Origin: JADKIH01 sp031367345
GTDB lineage: Bacteria; Bacteroidota; Bacteroidia; AKYH767-A; 2013-40CM-41-45
Direction of reading: 5' to 3'
Length of the DNA: 64,000 nt
Assembly (NCBI GenBank): GCA_031367345.1
Contig: JANLPR010000137.1
Location: forward strand, 25,011 to 89,010
The notes below the pieces were generated by a model. The model was given only the letters and a program-made list of their open reading frames with translations, had not been told where the DNA came from and ran no database searches. Shown here one piece after another: positions 8,390-16,560 of the stretch. How positions within the stretch are numbered: position 1 is the stretch's first letter; each line of letters begins with the position of its first letter. The position numbers and the translations under genes were made by a program.

Positions 8390-9985
8390 ATGAAAAAATA
8401 TTTACTCTTATCCTTCTCTCTACTATTTCAACTTGTATATAGTCAGAATCAATTTCAACATATCTATGGTGGAGTAAATCATGAACGCGGTCAGACGTTA
8501 CTCGAAACGTTTAATAACCGATACCTTTTCAATGGCGCAACAACTTCTTATGGGCAAGGGTCTGCTGACGCCATTATGATCAAAACAGATAACGCTGCTC
8601 AAATTCTTTGGGCCAAAGTGTATGGTCTATCTGATTTTGATAATTCAGAATTTGCTATTGAATCTCCCGATGGTGGATATGTTGGTGTTGGACGAAGCAC
8701 TACCGCAATTGGTAGTGGTTTTACTGATGCTTGGATTTTTAAAACTGATTCTAACGGTGTACTGCAATGGTCTAAAGCCTATGGTAACAACGGTACTAAT
8801 GATGGTTTTGTACAAGCAATTAATTCTATTGGTGGTTTTACCTTTGTTGGTAATACTCGCTCAATTGGCGCAGGTTCTGATGATGTTTTTCTTGTTCACA
8901 CCGATTTAAATGGTGATACAATTTTCACCCGCTCTTATGGTACTCCTGAATTGGAAATAGGGATAGGTGTCATTCAAACTGCTAATGGTGATTATGTAAT
9001 TTGTGGTCGACAAGTTGTTTTTACCAATGGTATTCCTGAGTCTGATGGTGTTATCCTCCGTACAGATATTAATGGCAATCTCCTTTGGTCAAAACTCTAT
9101 GGCGATTCTCTTTGGGAAGAATTTCAATCTATTCGTGAAATGCCAAATGGCGATTTAGTGATTGCAGGATCTACGGTTTCTTTTGGTGCGGGTGATTACG
9201 ATATTCTTGTAGTTCGTACTGATCCCAATGGTCAACTTATTTCTGATTACGCTTATGGTGGTCCTAAAACCGATGCCGCTTATAATCTTATCGTAAATCC
9301 TGACCTATCGATGGTACTTAGTGGATACACTGAAGGTTTAGGTTATGGCCATCGTACAAATGGTGATGATAGTACCAATGTATTTCTGTTAAAAGTGCAA
9401 GAGGATGGTACATTAGATTGGATGATGACTTATGGTGACGGACTATTAGATGAAGCTTACCGATCTGCAAAAACTTCTGATGGTGGGTATATGATCAGTG
9501 GGTATACGACTGATTATACTCCTCAAGATAGTACTCAAATGCTTTTTGTGAAAACCGATGCCAATGGACTAAGCGGTTGCCATGAACAACCTGTTACGCC
9601 AATCTTTAATTCGGTTCTTATGCACGATACATTGGCAGGTTTTCTTCAATCTTCCGTTGTAAATGTTTCAAATGCAAACTCGATTGAGTTGACTATAAAT
9701 CCTATTAACAATGATGCTTGTTTATTTGCGTCCATCAATGATAGCCAGCAATTAGATAACATTTCTGTTTTTCCAAACCCCTTTACAAATCAATTAGTAG
9801 TTGATTTTAAGGCCAACAAAGTATCATCTTTATGCTTGTCTGATATTCAAGGTCGAATTGTAATTTGTAAAAATGTTTCAAACCAAAAGGAATTTACTTT
9901 CGATACTTCTTCATTGGAAAGTGGAATCTACTTTTTGAAAATAAGCTCCTCGAGTCAGCAAGAAATTTTTAAAGTTGTTAAATAA
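8390..9985 (+). CDS. secreted repeat protein with type IX sorting domain
   Basis: A 531-residue protein with an N-terminal signal peptide (residues 1-18, cleavage after VYS-Q), then about seven repeats of roughly 50 residues, each containing G(G/N)Y-x-h-x-G and a D-x-x-h-x-K/R-T-D-x-N-G-x-h-x-W-x-x-x-Y-G pattern (for example KTDSNGVLQWSKAYG near 116). This is a beta-propeller-like repeat common in Bacteroidota secreted proteins. Residues from about 452 (VFPNPFTNQ) to the end (GIYFLKISS, FKVVK) are a type A T9SS C-terminal sorting domain. Specific function unknown. Likely exported and surface-attached or released by the secretion genes at 36-44 kb. Confidence 0.85.
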   Translation: MKKYLLLSFSLLFQLVYSQNQFQHIYGGVNHERGQTLLETFNNRYLFNGATTSYGQGSADAIMIKTDNAAQILWAKVYGLSDFDNSEFAIESPDGGYVGVGRSTTAIGSGFTDAWIFKTDSNGVLQWSKAYGNNGTNDGFVQAINSIGGFTFVGNTRSIGAGSDDVFLVHTDLNGDTIFTRSYGTPELEIGIGVIQTANGDYVICGRQVVFTNGIPESDGVILRTDINGNLLWSKLYGDSLWEEFQSIREMPNGDLVIAGSTVSFGAGDYDILVVRTDPNGQLISDYAYGGPKTDAAYNLIVNPDLSMVLSGYTEGLGYGHRTNGDDSTNVFLLKVQEDGTLDWMMTYGDGLLDEAYRSAKTSDGGYMISGYTTDYTPQDSTQMLFVKTDANGLSGCHEQPVTPIFNSVLMHDTLAGFLQSSVVNVSNANSIELTINPINNDACLFASINDSQQLDNISVFPNPFTNQLVVDFKANKVSSLCLSDIQGRIVICKNVSNQKEFTFDTSSLESGIYFLKISSSSQQEIFKVVK

Positions 9986-10007
9986 TATTTTTCACTCTTG
10001 GAAATAT

Positions 10008-10038
10008 AAAAAAGTCCCTACTTGATAGGGACTTTTTT
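10008..10038 (+). terminator. bidirectional rho-independent terminator
   Basis: Stem AAAAAAGTCCCT (10008-10019) pairs with AGGGACTTTTTT (10027-10038) around a 7-nt loop; U-tracts exist on both strands. It sits between the convergent genes ending at 9985 and 10042 and can serve both. Confidence 0.9.
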
Positions 10039-10041
10039 ATT

Positions 10042-11214
10042 TTAATTGATAGGAATTAATTTACTCTTTCCCTCATATCTTAAAATGTAAATTCCGGATG
10101 ATAAATCATTCAACGGAATTTCTACAACATCTTTTTCATTCAAAATTTCTTTTATTAATTTCCCTGAGAGATCATAAATAAGAATAGGGGAGTTGCCTCT
10201 TAAATGTTTTATTAGTGTGTTGTCAAAAACATAAACCTCTCCATTAAGAAGTGTCTCTTCATCAACTGTCGTAATAGTGTTTTTAGCTAACCATATCGTT
10301 GCATTCATAAGTAATTTCCTGTGATTGCCATTGGCATCTGCTATATAGCCATCATATAAATTATCGTTCGGATCACCGGTACCATCATCAGGAGGAGAAC
10401 TGTCGCCCAATGCTGCAATCTTTCCATTTCCATAATGTGCATAGGCAAACATCACTTTAGCGTTGTTATTGCTCATGCCATTACGAAATACAACTCCTCT
10501 TACTGTTGGATTTGTAGTATTGTTTATTGTTAAATCGGTTCCATCAGACCACAAAACTTGTGTAACGGTTCCATATTGCCCTGTTGAAATACTATCTGCT
10601 CCAGAACTAACGATACTTGTCGAATTTTCACTAAATGAATTTAGATTAAATGCTATCCCAACAGTTGTACTGGTTAATAGGTCGTTCCAAATTATTGGCG
10701 AATCGGCCCCTGAATTATTTCTATCGGAAAGCGTATGATCTGAGATCATGAACAAACTTCCTCCATTCTGAACATAGTTTAAGATCGCCGTTTTTTCAGT
10801 TGTAGTAAAAAGTAAATTAGGCTCATCTACAATGAACACTGAATAGTTGCTTAAGTCTTGCGGATTTGTTGTTGATCCATAAGTAATCGGAGCTGTATAT
10901 GGAAGAGATTCTACGGTATACCCTTGCTTCACACAGTCTATTCCCCAATAAGATAATGCACCTGTCCAATATGTTTCAGGGGTACTTGATGTGATTCCAC
11001 TTTGTGCTGGTGTAGGAAACCTCTGTCCATTCGATTCTGTACCCGATAACTGAGCAAATGGTCCCCAGTACATGTTATGAACGTCGGCATCTACAACCCA
11101 ATCTGCATTTCCTGCAGTTTCAGCCTTGCCGCAATCAAATAGAATTTTTGTTTGTGCACTACCATTCAAAGCACAAAATAAAAGTAGTAATACTATGCAG
11201 TTTTTCGATTTCAT
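10042..11214 (-). CDS. secreted protein with GATase-like domain and type IX sorting domain
   Basis: Residues 1-21 from the ATG at 11214 (MKSKNCIVLLLLFCALNGSAQ) are a signal peptide. An upstream in-frame start at 11292 would run through the neighbour's terminator hairpin and was rejected. The 390-residue protein has a middle region YSVFIVDEPNLLFTTTEK ... LNYVQNGGSLFMISDH ... GKIAALGDSSP, which resembles the Rossmann-like GATase/DUF4350 (GIFT) fold that binds or hydrolyses sugars in some families. The C terminus (GEVYVFDNTLIKHLR ... SSGIYILRYEGKSKLIPIN) is a T9SS sorting domain. Substrate unknown. Confidence 0.75.
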   Translation of the reverse strand: MKSKNCIVLLLLFCALNGSAQTKILFDCGKAETAGNADWVVDADVHNMYWGPFAQLSGTESNGQRFPTPAQSGITSSTPETYWTGALSYWGIDCVKQGYTVESLPYTAPITYGSTTNPQDLSNYSVFIVDEPNLLFTTTEKTAILNYVQNGGSLFMISDHTLSDRNNSGADSPIIWNDLLTSTTVGIAFNLNSFSENSTSIVSSGADSISTGQYGTVTQVLWSDGTDLTINNTTNPTVRGVVFRNGMSNNNAKVMFAYAHYGNGKIAALGDSSPPDDGTGDPNDNLYDGYIADANGNHRKLLMNATIWLAKNTITTVDEETLLNGEVYVFDNTLIKHLRGNSPILIYDLSGKLIKEILNEKDVVEIPLNDLSSGIYILRYEGKSKLIPIN

Positions 11215-11251
11215 TCCAGGAAATTTGGATGACAAAAGTATCACTATTTTC

Positions 11252-11289
11252 CAACAAAAAAAGGGTAAAGACCATTGGCCTTTACCCTT
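11252..11289 (-). terminator. rho-independent terminator of the 897-aa gene
   Basis: AAGGGTAAAG (11261-11270) pairs with CTTTACCCTT (11280-11289); on the minus strand the stem is followed by a U-tract (complement of the A-run 11256-11262). Located 18 bp past the stop at 11308. Confidence 0.88.
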
Positions 11290-11307
11290 CATGAGGTAAT
11301 CATATTA

Positions 11308-14001
11308 TTATTGATTTTTTGTGACTAATCTGGTGCTGGCTCCCGTTGAATTTGAAATTCTCACTAGTAATTCACCGGCTGGAGTTTTTGCGCTTTTAGC
11401 GAAAGTGACTTTATTAAACCCTCTTACTGCATATTGATAATCTTTGTAAATTGATTTTCCTGTTGCCCCAATCAATTCAATGGCAACGTCTCCGTTTTTA
11501 TCGGAATAAAATTCTGTTGTGATTGTTGAATTCAAGTAATTTATTTCTGCCTTTTCAATGTTTACCGTATTAGCCGTTAAGTGTCTTGGCTGGATTATAA
11601 TTTGTGCTACATTACTATTGATTATCTTTCCTGTATTTCCAATTTTTTTTATTCGATAATAATTACTTCCATCTAATGGTTGATAATCGTTGAATGAAAA
11701 TGATTCTTTATCCGGACCTGCGTTGTCGTTTTTTATTTCTCCTATAACATTGTATTCACTACCATTCGGCGAGCGTTCTACTACGTAATGGTCGATCGAT
11801 GAAATATTATTTCCACCCCAATATAAAAATACTGATTGGTTTTTTTTGCTTGCTTTAATAAATACTTGATCGGATGGAAGAGCATTTGCACTTGAAGACG
11901 TGATTCCAAATATCCCCATTTCTGTTAAGTTCGCTCTATGAACAATTGCTTCATCATTCGAACCTTCACTCGTAATATGTGAACCTGAATTTATCCATGG
12001 TTTATCCATATTGGCCCTCCGTGAAATATGTAGCTTTTCATAATTTTGTATTCCTTGGAAGCCAGCAGTTGACAATGCTAAATCAAATGCACCGCCTTTT
12101 AATCCACTACTCGGAATGAAACTCCAGTATGATGCCCCTAAATTCAAACAAACATCTCCTGCATCTGTTAATGGCAAACCTTGGGTATTCAAATTCCCAA
12201 ATCCAAGCGAACAACTAATTGTTCCTCCGTTCTCCGGCGACTTTGTATATTTTACAATGGCATTGTTTTGAGTGCTTGTAGTTCCAACCGGAAATATTAT
12301 TTCTCCTATACTTTTCGAACTTACCCACCTTTTAAAATTTCCTACTATATATCCATTTCCTATTTCAAGTTTACCAATTTCATTTTCATTTGTACCTAAT
12401 GTAAGAATGGAGTTTTCTGATAACAATTTCCCGGTCTCCAGTTGCAAGCGATGTGAAACTGAGACGGAGTTCGTAAGTATGCAATTGTCTTCATTGCTAA
12501 TTTTTAATCCACTTACCAAAGTAGGTAATCCATCTCCTGTAGATTGTTCGATTCCGCCATTGTAAATATAATCTGCTTTCGTACTAAATTCTCTTTTACC
12601 TCTTACTTGGATATTGCCTTTGTTGCCTGATTTTGTTATTCCATCGGCCGAACCTATCATTAAGCCTGAATTGTCGCTGAGTGTGAAATTCCCACTACCG
12701 GTCAAAATATAATTATCGGTCCTTAATGTACTTCCTTCACTTACTCTAAAATCAATTTTATTTTCAATATTGTTATTGCAAACAATAAATTGGATTGATC
12801 GCCCACAGAAATCGATTGATCCGCCTTTATTTCTTGAACTTTCAACAATCTTTCCTGCTGCGTTTACTACAAGATTTCCTTTGAGAAATAATTTTCCTAT
12901 CTCAGCACTACTACTGCTATTCAAATCAATTTCTCCTCCTGATATTGTAGTATTCCCATTAATTGTAAGAGTTGAATTGTGTAGTGAAGTAGGAGTGTTC
13001 ATTGATAATTGACCGGAGTTGATTCTTAAATTACCTTTGATTATTAATTTTGAACTGCCTGTTTCATTTACATATATTGATCCTCCTGAAATTGTTAAAT
13101 CTTTCGGGAGCTCAACCAATTCTTTCGTTCCAAACTTGTCTATAAAGATCTGACCCTTACCTGTCGATTTAATTAGGATATCACCTTTTACTATCGATAA
13201 CTCTCCCTTTAAATCTACATCTGTCATTTGTTTGGGAGAATCCCATTCCAAATTGCCAAACGCTTGCCCAATATTTTTGGGAACATTTCCTTCTATTCCT
13301 GTGATTTTACATAGTGAATTTTTATCCCACTCTGCTAATGGTAGTAAGCCTCCATCAAATGCATGTTCATAGATTCCGTTTTTTTCTACAGTAATATGAT
13401 CTTTTTCTATAATTAAATTTCCACCCACATTTTTGAAATCTCCATGCACAAACATTTCTCCTGCTAAATCAATTTTGCCGCTCGTATTCAATGTGCAATT
13501 CTCTACTGAAAAATGTGCACCATTTTTTATTTCTATATTTCCGTTTACAATTATTTCTCCTTCAACCATAAGATCAATCCCGGGACCATTTTCTATGATC
13601 AACGAACCATTTTCACTTATTAATGTAGCATTCTTTTTTACTGTTAATTGATCTGCCTTTACTTTTGAACTTATCACAACTTGGTTTCCTTCTGAAATCT
13701 CAATTGCGTTGACTGATACATTTGGTGGAGTTGCAGCTTTTACCCAACTAGTTCCATCAAATGATTCCCACGTACTTGCTTCTTTCCAGTTGCCTGATTT
13801 TACTGAACGATAATCGCCCAAAGTAAATGCTTTGGCAATTTCACTTTTTCCTATTTGGAAGTATACGATCATGCAAACAATTGCCCCAGCCAAAATAGGA
13901 GTAACTTTCAGAATTAATTGTCTAATTGAAGCCTTCTGACTTGTTCTAATAAATACTCTGCTTTTTTTATTTTGACCTGACTTAAATTTTCTAACTTCCA
14001 T
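11308..14001 (-). CDS. large secreted beta-helix-like protein with FnIII-like and sorting domains
   Basis: 897 residues. The N terminus has about 30 basic residues before a hydrophobic segment (LILKVTPILAGAIVCMIVYF, near 29-48), an unusually long n-region for a signal peptide. Residues 60-540 are low-complexity strands of the type 'G-x-h-x-h-x-G-N/D-h-x-h' (GEIIVNGNIEIKNGAHF, GKIDLAGEMFVHGDF), as in right-handed beta-helix or polymer-forming adhesins. Near 720-800 is a fibronectin-III-like region (YVVERSPNGSEYNVIGEI ... NYYRIKKI). The end has features of a T9SS sorting domain. Probably a surface adhesin or matrix protein; this is inference from architecture only. Confidence 0.7.
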   Translation of the reverse strand: MEVRKFKSGQNKKSRVFIRTSQKASIRQLILKVTPILAGAIVCMIVYFQIGKSEIAKAFTLGDYRSVKSGNWKEASTWESFDGTSWVKAATPPNVSVNAIEISEGNQVVISSKVKADQLTVKKNATLISENGSLIIENGPGIDLMVEGEIIVNGNIEIKNGAHFSVENCTLNTSGKIDLAGEMFVHGDFKNVGGNLIIEKDHITVEKNGIYEHAFDGGLLPLAEWDKNSLCKITGIEGNVPKNIGQAFGNLEWDSPKQMTDVDLKGELSIVKGDILIKSTGKGQIFIDKFGTKELVELPKDLTISGGSIYVNETGSSKLIIKGNLRINSGQLSMNTPTSLHNSTLTINGNTTISGGEIDLNSSSSAEIGKLFLKGNLVVNAAGKIVESSRNKGGSIDFCGRSIQFIVCNNNIENKIDFRVSEGSTLRTDNYILTGSGNFTLSDNSGLMIGSADGITKSGNKGNIQVRGKREFSTKADYIYNGGIEQSTGDGLPTLVSGLKISNEDNCILTNSVSVSHRLQLETGKLLSENSILTLGTNENEIGKLEIGNGYIVGNFKRWVSSKSIGEIIFPVGTTSTQNNAIVKYTKSPENGGTISCSLGFGNLNTQGLPLTDAGDVCLNLGASYWSFIPSSGLKGGAFDLALSTAGFQGIQNYEKLHISRRANMDKPWINSGSHITSEGSNDEAIVHRANLTEMGIFGITSSSANALPSDQVFIKASKKNQSVFLYWGGNNISSIDHYVVERSPNGSEYNVIGEIKNDNAGPDKESFSFNDYQPLDGSNYYRIKKIGNTGKIINSNVAQIIIQPRHLTANTVNIEKAEINYLNSTITTEFYSDKNGDVAIELIGATGKSIYKDYQYAVRGFNKVTFAKSAKTPAGELLVRISNSTGASTRLVTKNQ

Positions 14002-14269
14002 AGGATCTCGGTTTACGTATAGAGATTCTTACGTTAGATAGTGCCGTTAAATTCATAGCTTTTTATTTGAAAATTAAAAGCGTAAGAATTGCCCGATTTT
14101 TTACAATTAATTCGGCCTCTTCCTTAATAATAAGCCATTAAACGGAAGTTGAAGTTTTTTTTGAATTGTAAACTGAATGTGATAAAATGAAAATAATATT
14201 ATTGAGTCAACAAAAAGTCAATTGGTTAATAAATCTTACACTTTATTTTTTAATGTTTTTTACAAATCA

Positions 14270-14797
14270 TTATTCAATCATTTCATCAATTTGGTCAAAT
14301 TTCTCATCAGTAAAAGTACCGCTTGATCTAAAAAGAATTTTCCCCTCTTTATTCAAAAGGAATATATAGGGTATATTTTGATCTGTTAACCTTAGGTCTG
14401 AAATTATTTTTTCTGAAGGTGTATCTAAAAATAAAATATGTGATTTAAAATCTTCCTGCGTGTTCTCTCTGAATTTTCTCTTAACGATCTCTATTAAAGA
14501 AGTATTGGTACTCTTGATCAATGGAACGAAGAATACGTTTACATCAAATGCCTCATCCATGATTCCTGTTTTTGCAATATACTTTTGATAAATAGGATCG
14601 AGCCAGCTTTCTAAATCTTTTTGTGATTTAGTGCTAATTGCAAAAAATAGTAAACTGAATTTATCCTTTTGAATTAATGGAATATCAACTTTTTTATTGC
14701 TGATAGTTGTGCCGGAGAAATGGTCAATAATTTGACTGTCACAAATTGATGGCGTAATCAATATGAATAAAAAAACTAAAAATCTATTTAAGTTCAT
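14270..14797 (-). CDS. secreted thioredoxin-fold-like protein, function unknown
   Basis: 175 residues with a signal peptide (MNLNRFLVFLFILITPSICDSQ). The order KFSLLFFAISTKSQKDLESW near 46 and NIPYIFLLNKEGKILFRSSG near 140 followed by a helix resembles AhpC/TlpA- or ATP10-like thioredoxin folds, but there is no CxxC and no conserved cysteine in the fold, so a redox role is unlikely. Stand-alone; the 268-bp stretch to the 897-aa gene start contains no gene I can see. Confidence 0.55.
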   Translation of the reverse strand: MNLNRFLVFLFILITPSICDSQIIDHFSGTTISNKKVDIPLIQKDKFSLLFFAISTKSQKDLESWLDPIYQKYIAKTGIMDEAFDVNVFFVPLIKSTNTSLIEIVKRKFRENTQEDFKSHILFLDTPSEKIISDLRLTDQNIPYIFLLNKEGKILFRSSGTFTDEKFDQIDEMIE

Positions 14798-14821
14798 ATC
14801 GAAATTAATTTATCGATTTAA

Positions 14822-15148
14822 TTAATCGTCCTTCCGAAGCGCTTGAAGTTTTTCTATGAATGTATTGGCCCATGAAAATATTTTCTTCTCTAAAACCGAC
14901 TCCTGCTTTGTTATAAAACGGTGAAGCAAGACAGATATTGTTGCCATTAAACCGCTTCTAAAAAAATCACCTTTTGATAAATTGAGTCCTGTTAAATTAG
15001 TTACTGCTCTTAAAATGAATTTTTCCGGACGTAAATCTTCCTTCACCGATATAAAACTTTCTTTTAATTGGGACTCTTTGGATGAAAGGTCAACTTTCAA
15101 AAGAAGGATCTCCTTGTGAAGTTGTTGCTTATTACTAATCTTCTTCAT
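14822..15148 (-). CDS. small hypothetical protein paired with holin-like protein
   Basis: 108 residues, charged, with a helical N-terminal half (KEILLLKVDLSSKESQLKES) and one weak hydrophobic stretch (GLMATISVLLHRF). I do not recognise a family. It overlaps the preceding DUF1469-like gene by 14 bp on the same strand, so the two are likely co-translated and may act together at the inner membrane. Confidence 0.6.
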   Translation of the reverse strand: MKKISNKQQLHKEILLLKVDLSSKESQLKESFISVKEDLRPEKFILRAVTNLTGLNLSKGDFFRSGLMATISVLLHRFITKQESVLEKKIFSWANTFIEKLQALRKDD

Positions 15149-15488
15149 CTTCTTTCAGTATTTTGCTGATGAATAAATTAGTTATTGGTTTTTTAATCCA
15201 AGATTCTCTTCCCAGATAAACAATGATCCCTAAAATTAAATATAATCCTGCTAAACACATAAATCCCGTATAGGCTTTTCCTGAAATTTCAGAGATATAA
15301 AATGCCAATGCTAAACTTCCAAAAAGAAAAACCATTGTAAAGAAAACTAAAAGTAAAATACCAACGGCGGTTGATGCTATTAGATCACTTCCTTTGTCTA
15401 CTGCTTGCAATTTTGTAAGCTCAACTTTTGTTTCGAGGTAATCTTTCGCATCTTCAAAAAATTTCTCGTAGTTATTTTGTTCTTCCAT
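15135..15488 (-). CDS. holin-superfamily-III-like (DUF1469) membrane protein
   Basis: 117 residues: an amphipathic N-terminal helix (YLETKVELTKLQAVDKGSDL) and two transmembrane helices (IASTAVGILLLVFFTMVFLF; GFMCLAGLYLILGIIVYLG) then an acidic tail. This is the chromosomal DUF1469/Holin-X pattern common in Bacteroidota, a housekeeping envelope protein rather than a phage holin. Lies 14 bp downstream of the response-regulator gene, same strand, so it may be in the same transcript. Confidence 0.75.
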   Translation of the reverse strand: MEEQNNYEKFFEDAKDYLETKVELTKLQAVDKGSDLIASTAVGILLLVFFTMVFLFGSLALAFYISEISGKAYTGFMCLAGLYLILGIIVYLGRESWIKKPITNLFISKILKEDEED

Positions 15489-15502
15489 ATCGCAAGATAA
15501 GT

Positions 15503-16558
15503 TTAATTTTTCAATTTGCTTAATTTATCATAATTCAAGATGTAAATCTGTTTCTCTTTTATTTCAATTAATTTTTCTTCTTTGAAATCAGATAATGTTC
15601 TTATTACAGATTCTGTTGCTGTACCCACGATACTCGCTAAGTCTTCTCTACTCACTGAAAAAGGTGTTGTTTTGCCGTTTTGTAAATAGTGTTCTTGTAA
15701 TGTTATTAATGCATCTGCAACACGTTTCCTTACTGAATTGTACGCTAAATTAATAAGTCTAGCTTCTGATTCTTGTAGATTGTTCGAAAGCATTTTTATA
15801 AATTTTGCAGCCACATCTCTATTACTGTATAGAAGTGAAAAGAAATCATTTCGGGGTATAATAATAATTTCGGAATCTTCTAATGATTCGGCTGTCTCTG
15901 AATATTCTTTGTTTTCAATAATATCGTTGTAGCCAATAAACTCGCCCTCATTGTAAATGCCGGTTATAAGGTCCTTTCCGGCTTCGTGTGTTTTAAATGT
16001 TTTTACTTTCCCTTTAGTAATAAATATAATTCCGTTAGGTTCATCACCGTCCATATAAATTACTTCTTTTTTTCTGAAACTCAAAATTTTTCTGTCTTTT
16101 GAAAGTGCTTCTAGCTCACTTAGTCCTTTTGCGTCTTTCAAAAATTCATTCAGCCCTTCTACGTTTTTTGTAAATTCTTTTCTAAATAATTCACTCTTTT
16201 TTAGTCGAGTTTCTATTGCATTCAACAACTCCATTTCTTCAAAAGGCTTTGTGAGATAGTCATCTGCTCCCATACTCATTCCCTTTCTTAAATCGGATTT
16301 TTCTGCTTTTGCTGTTAAAAATATAAAAGGAATATTCGAAGTGTTATTATTTTTGCCTAGTAAATACAGTACGCCATATCCATCTAAATCTGGCATCATA
16401 ATATCACAAACAATCAAGTCCGGCATTTCTTTCACTGCTGTTTCAATACCTATCTTGCCATTAGGAGCTGTTATTACCACATAATTGGCTAACTCAAGAA
16501 TCTCTGCAGTGTTCTCACGCATTTCTTTGTTATCTTCTATCAACAATATTTTTTTCAT
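15503..16558 (-). CDS. REC-cNMP-HTH fusion: response regulator with CRP/FNR-type output
   Basis: 351 residues in three parts. Residues 1-125: receiver domain with acidic pocket (IED at 7-9), phosphoacceptor Asp52 (VCDIMMPDLDG) and Lys104 (YLTKPF). Residues 150-265: cyclic-nucleotide-binding-type beta roll (GIIFITKGKVKTF, GEFIGYNDIIE). Residues 270-351: winged helix of the Crp family (VSREDLASIVGTATESVIRT). The only cysteine is Cys51, so it lacks the FeS ligands of FNR. It thus joins what FixJ (REC) and FixK (CRP-like) do in rhizobia into one protein. The kinase gene ends 2 bp upstream, a clear cognate pair. Confidence 0.9.
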   Translation of the reverse strand: MKKILLIEDNKEMRENTAEILELANYVVITAPNGKIGIETAVKEMPDLIVCDIMMPDLDGYGVLYLLGKNNNTSNIPFIFLTAKAEKSDLRKGMSMGADDYLTKPFEEMELLNAIETRLKKSELFRKEFTKNVEGLNEFLKDAKGLSELEALSKDRKILSFRKKEVIYMDGDEPNGIIFITKGKVKTFKTHEAGKDLITGIYNEGEFIGYNDIIENKEYSETAESLEDSEIIIIPRNDFFSLLYSNRDVAAKFIKMLSNNLQESEARLINLAYNSVRKRVADALITLQEHYLQNGKTTPFSVSREDLASIVGTATESVIRTLSDFKEEKLIEIKEKQIYILNYDKLSKLKN

Positions 16559-16560
16559 AG

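Noticed and set aside
11215..11292. Longer start for the gene ending at 10042
   Set aside because: The extra 26 codons run through the neighbour's terminator hairpin and lack a signal sequence; the ATG at 11214 starts a normal signal peptide.
15135..15488. Prophage remnant suggested by the holin-like protein
   Set aside because: DUF1469/Holin-X genes are ordinary chromosomal genes in this phylum, and no other phage gene is present.
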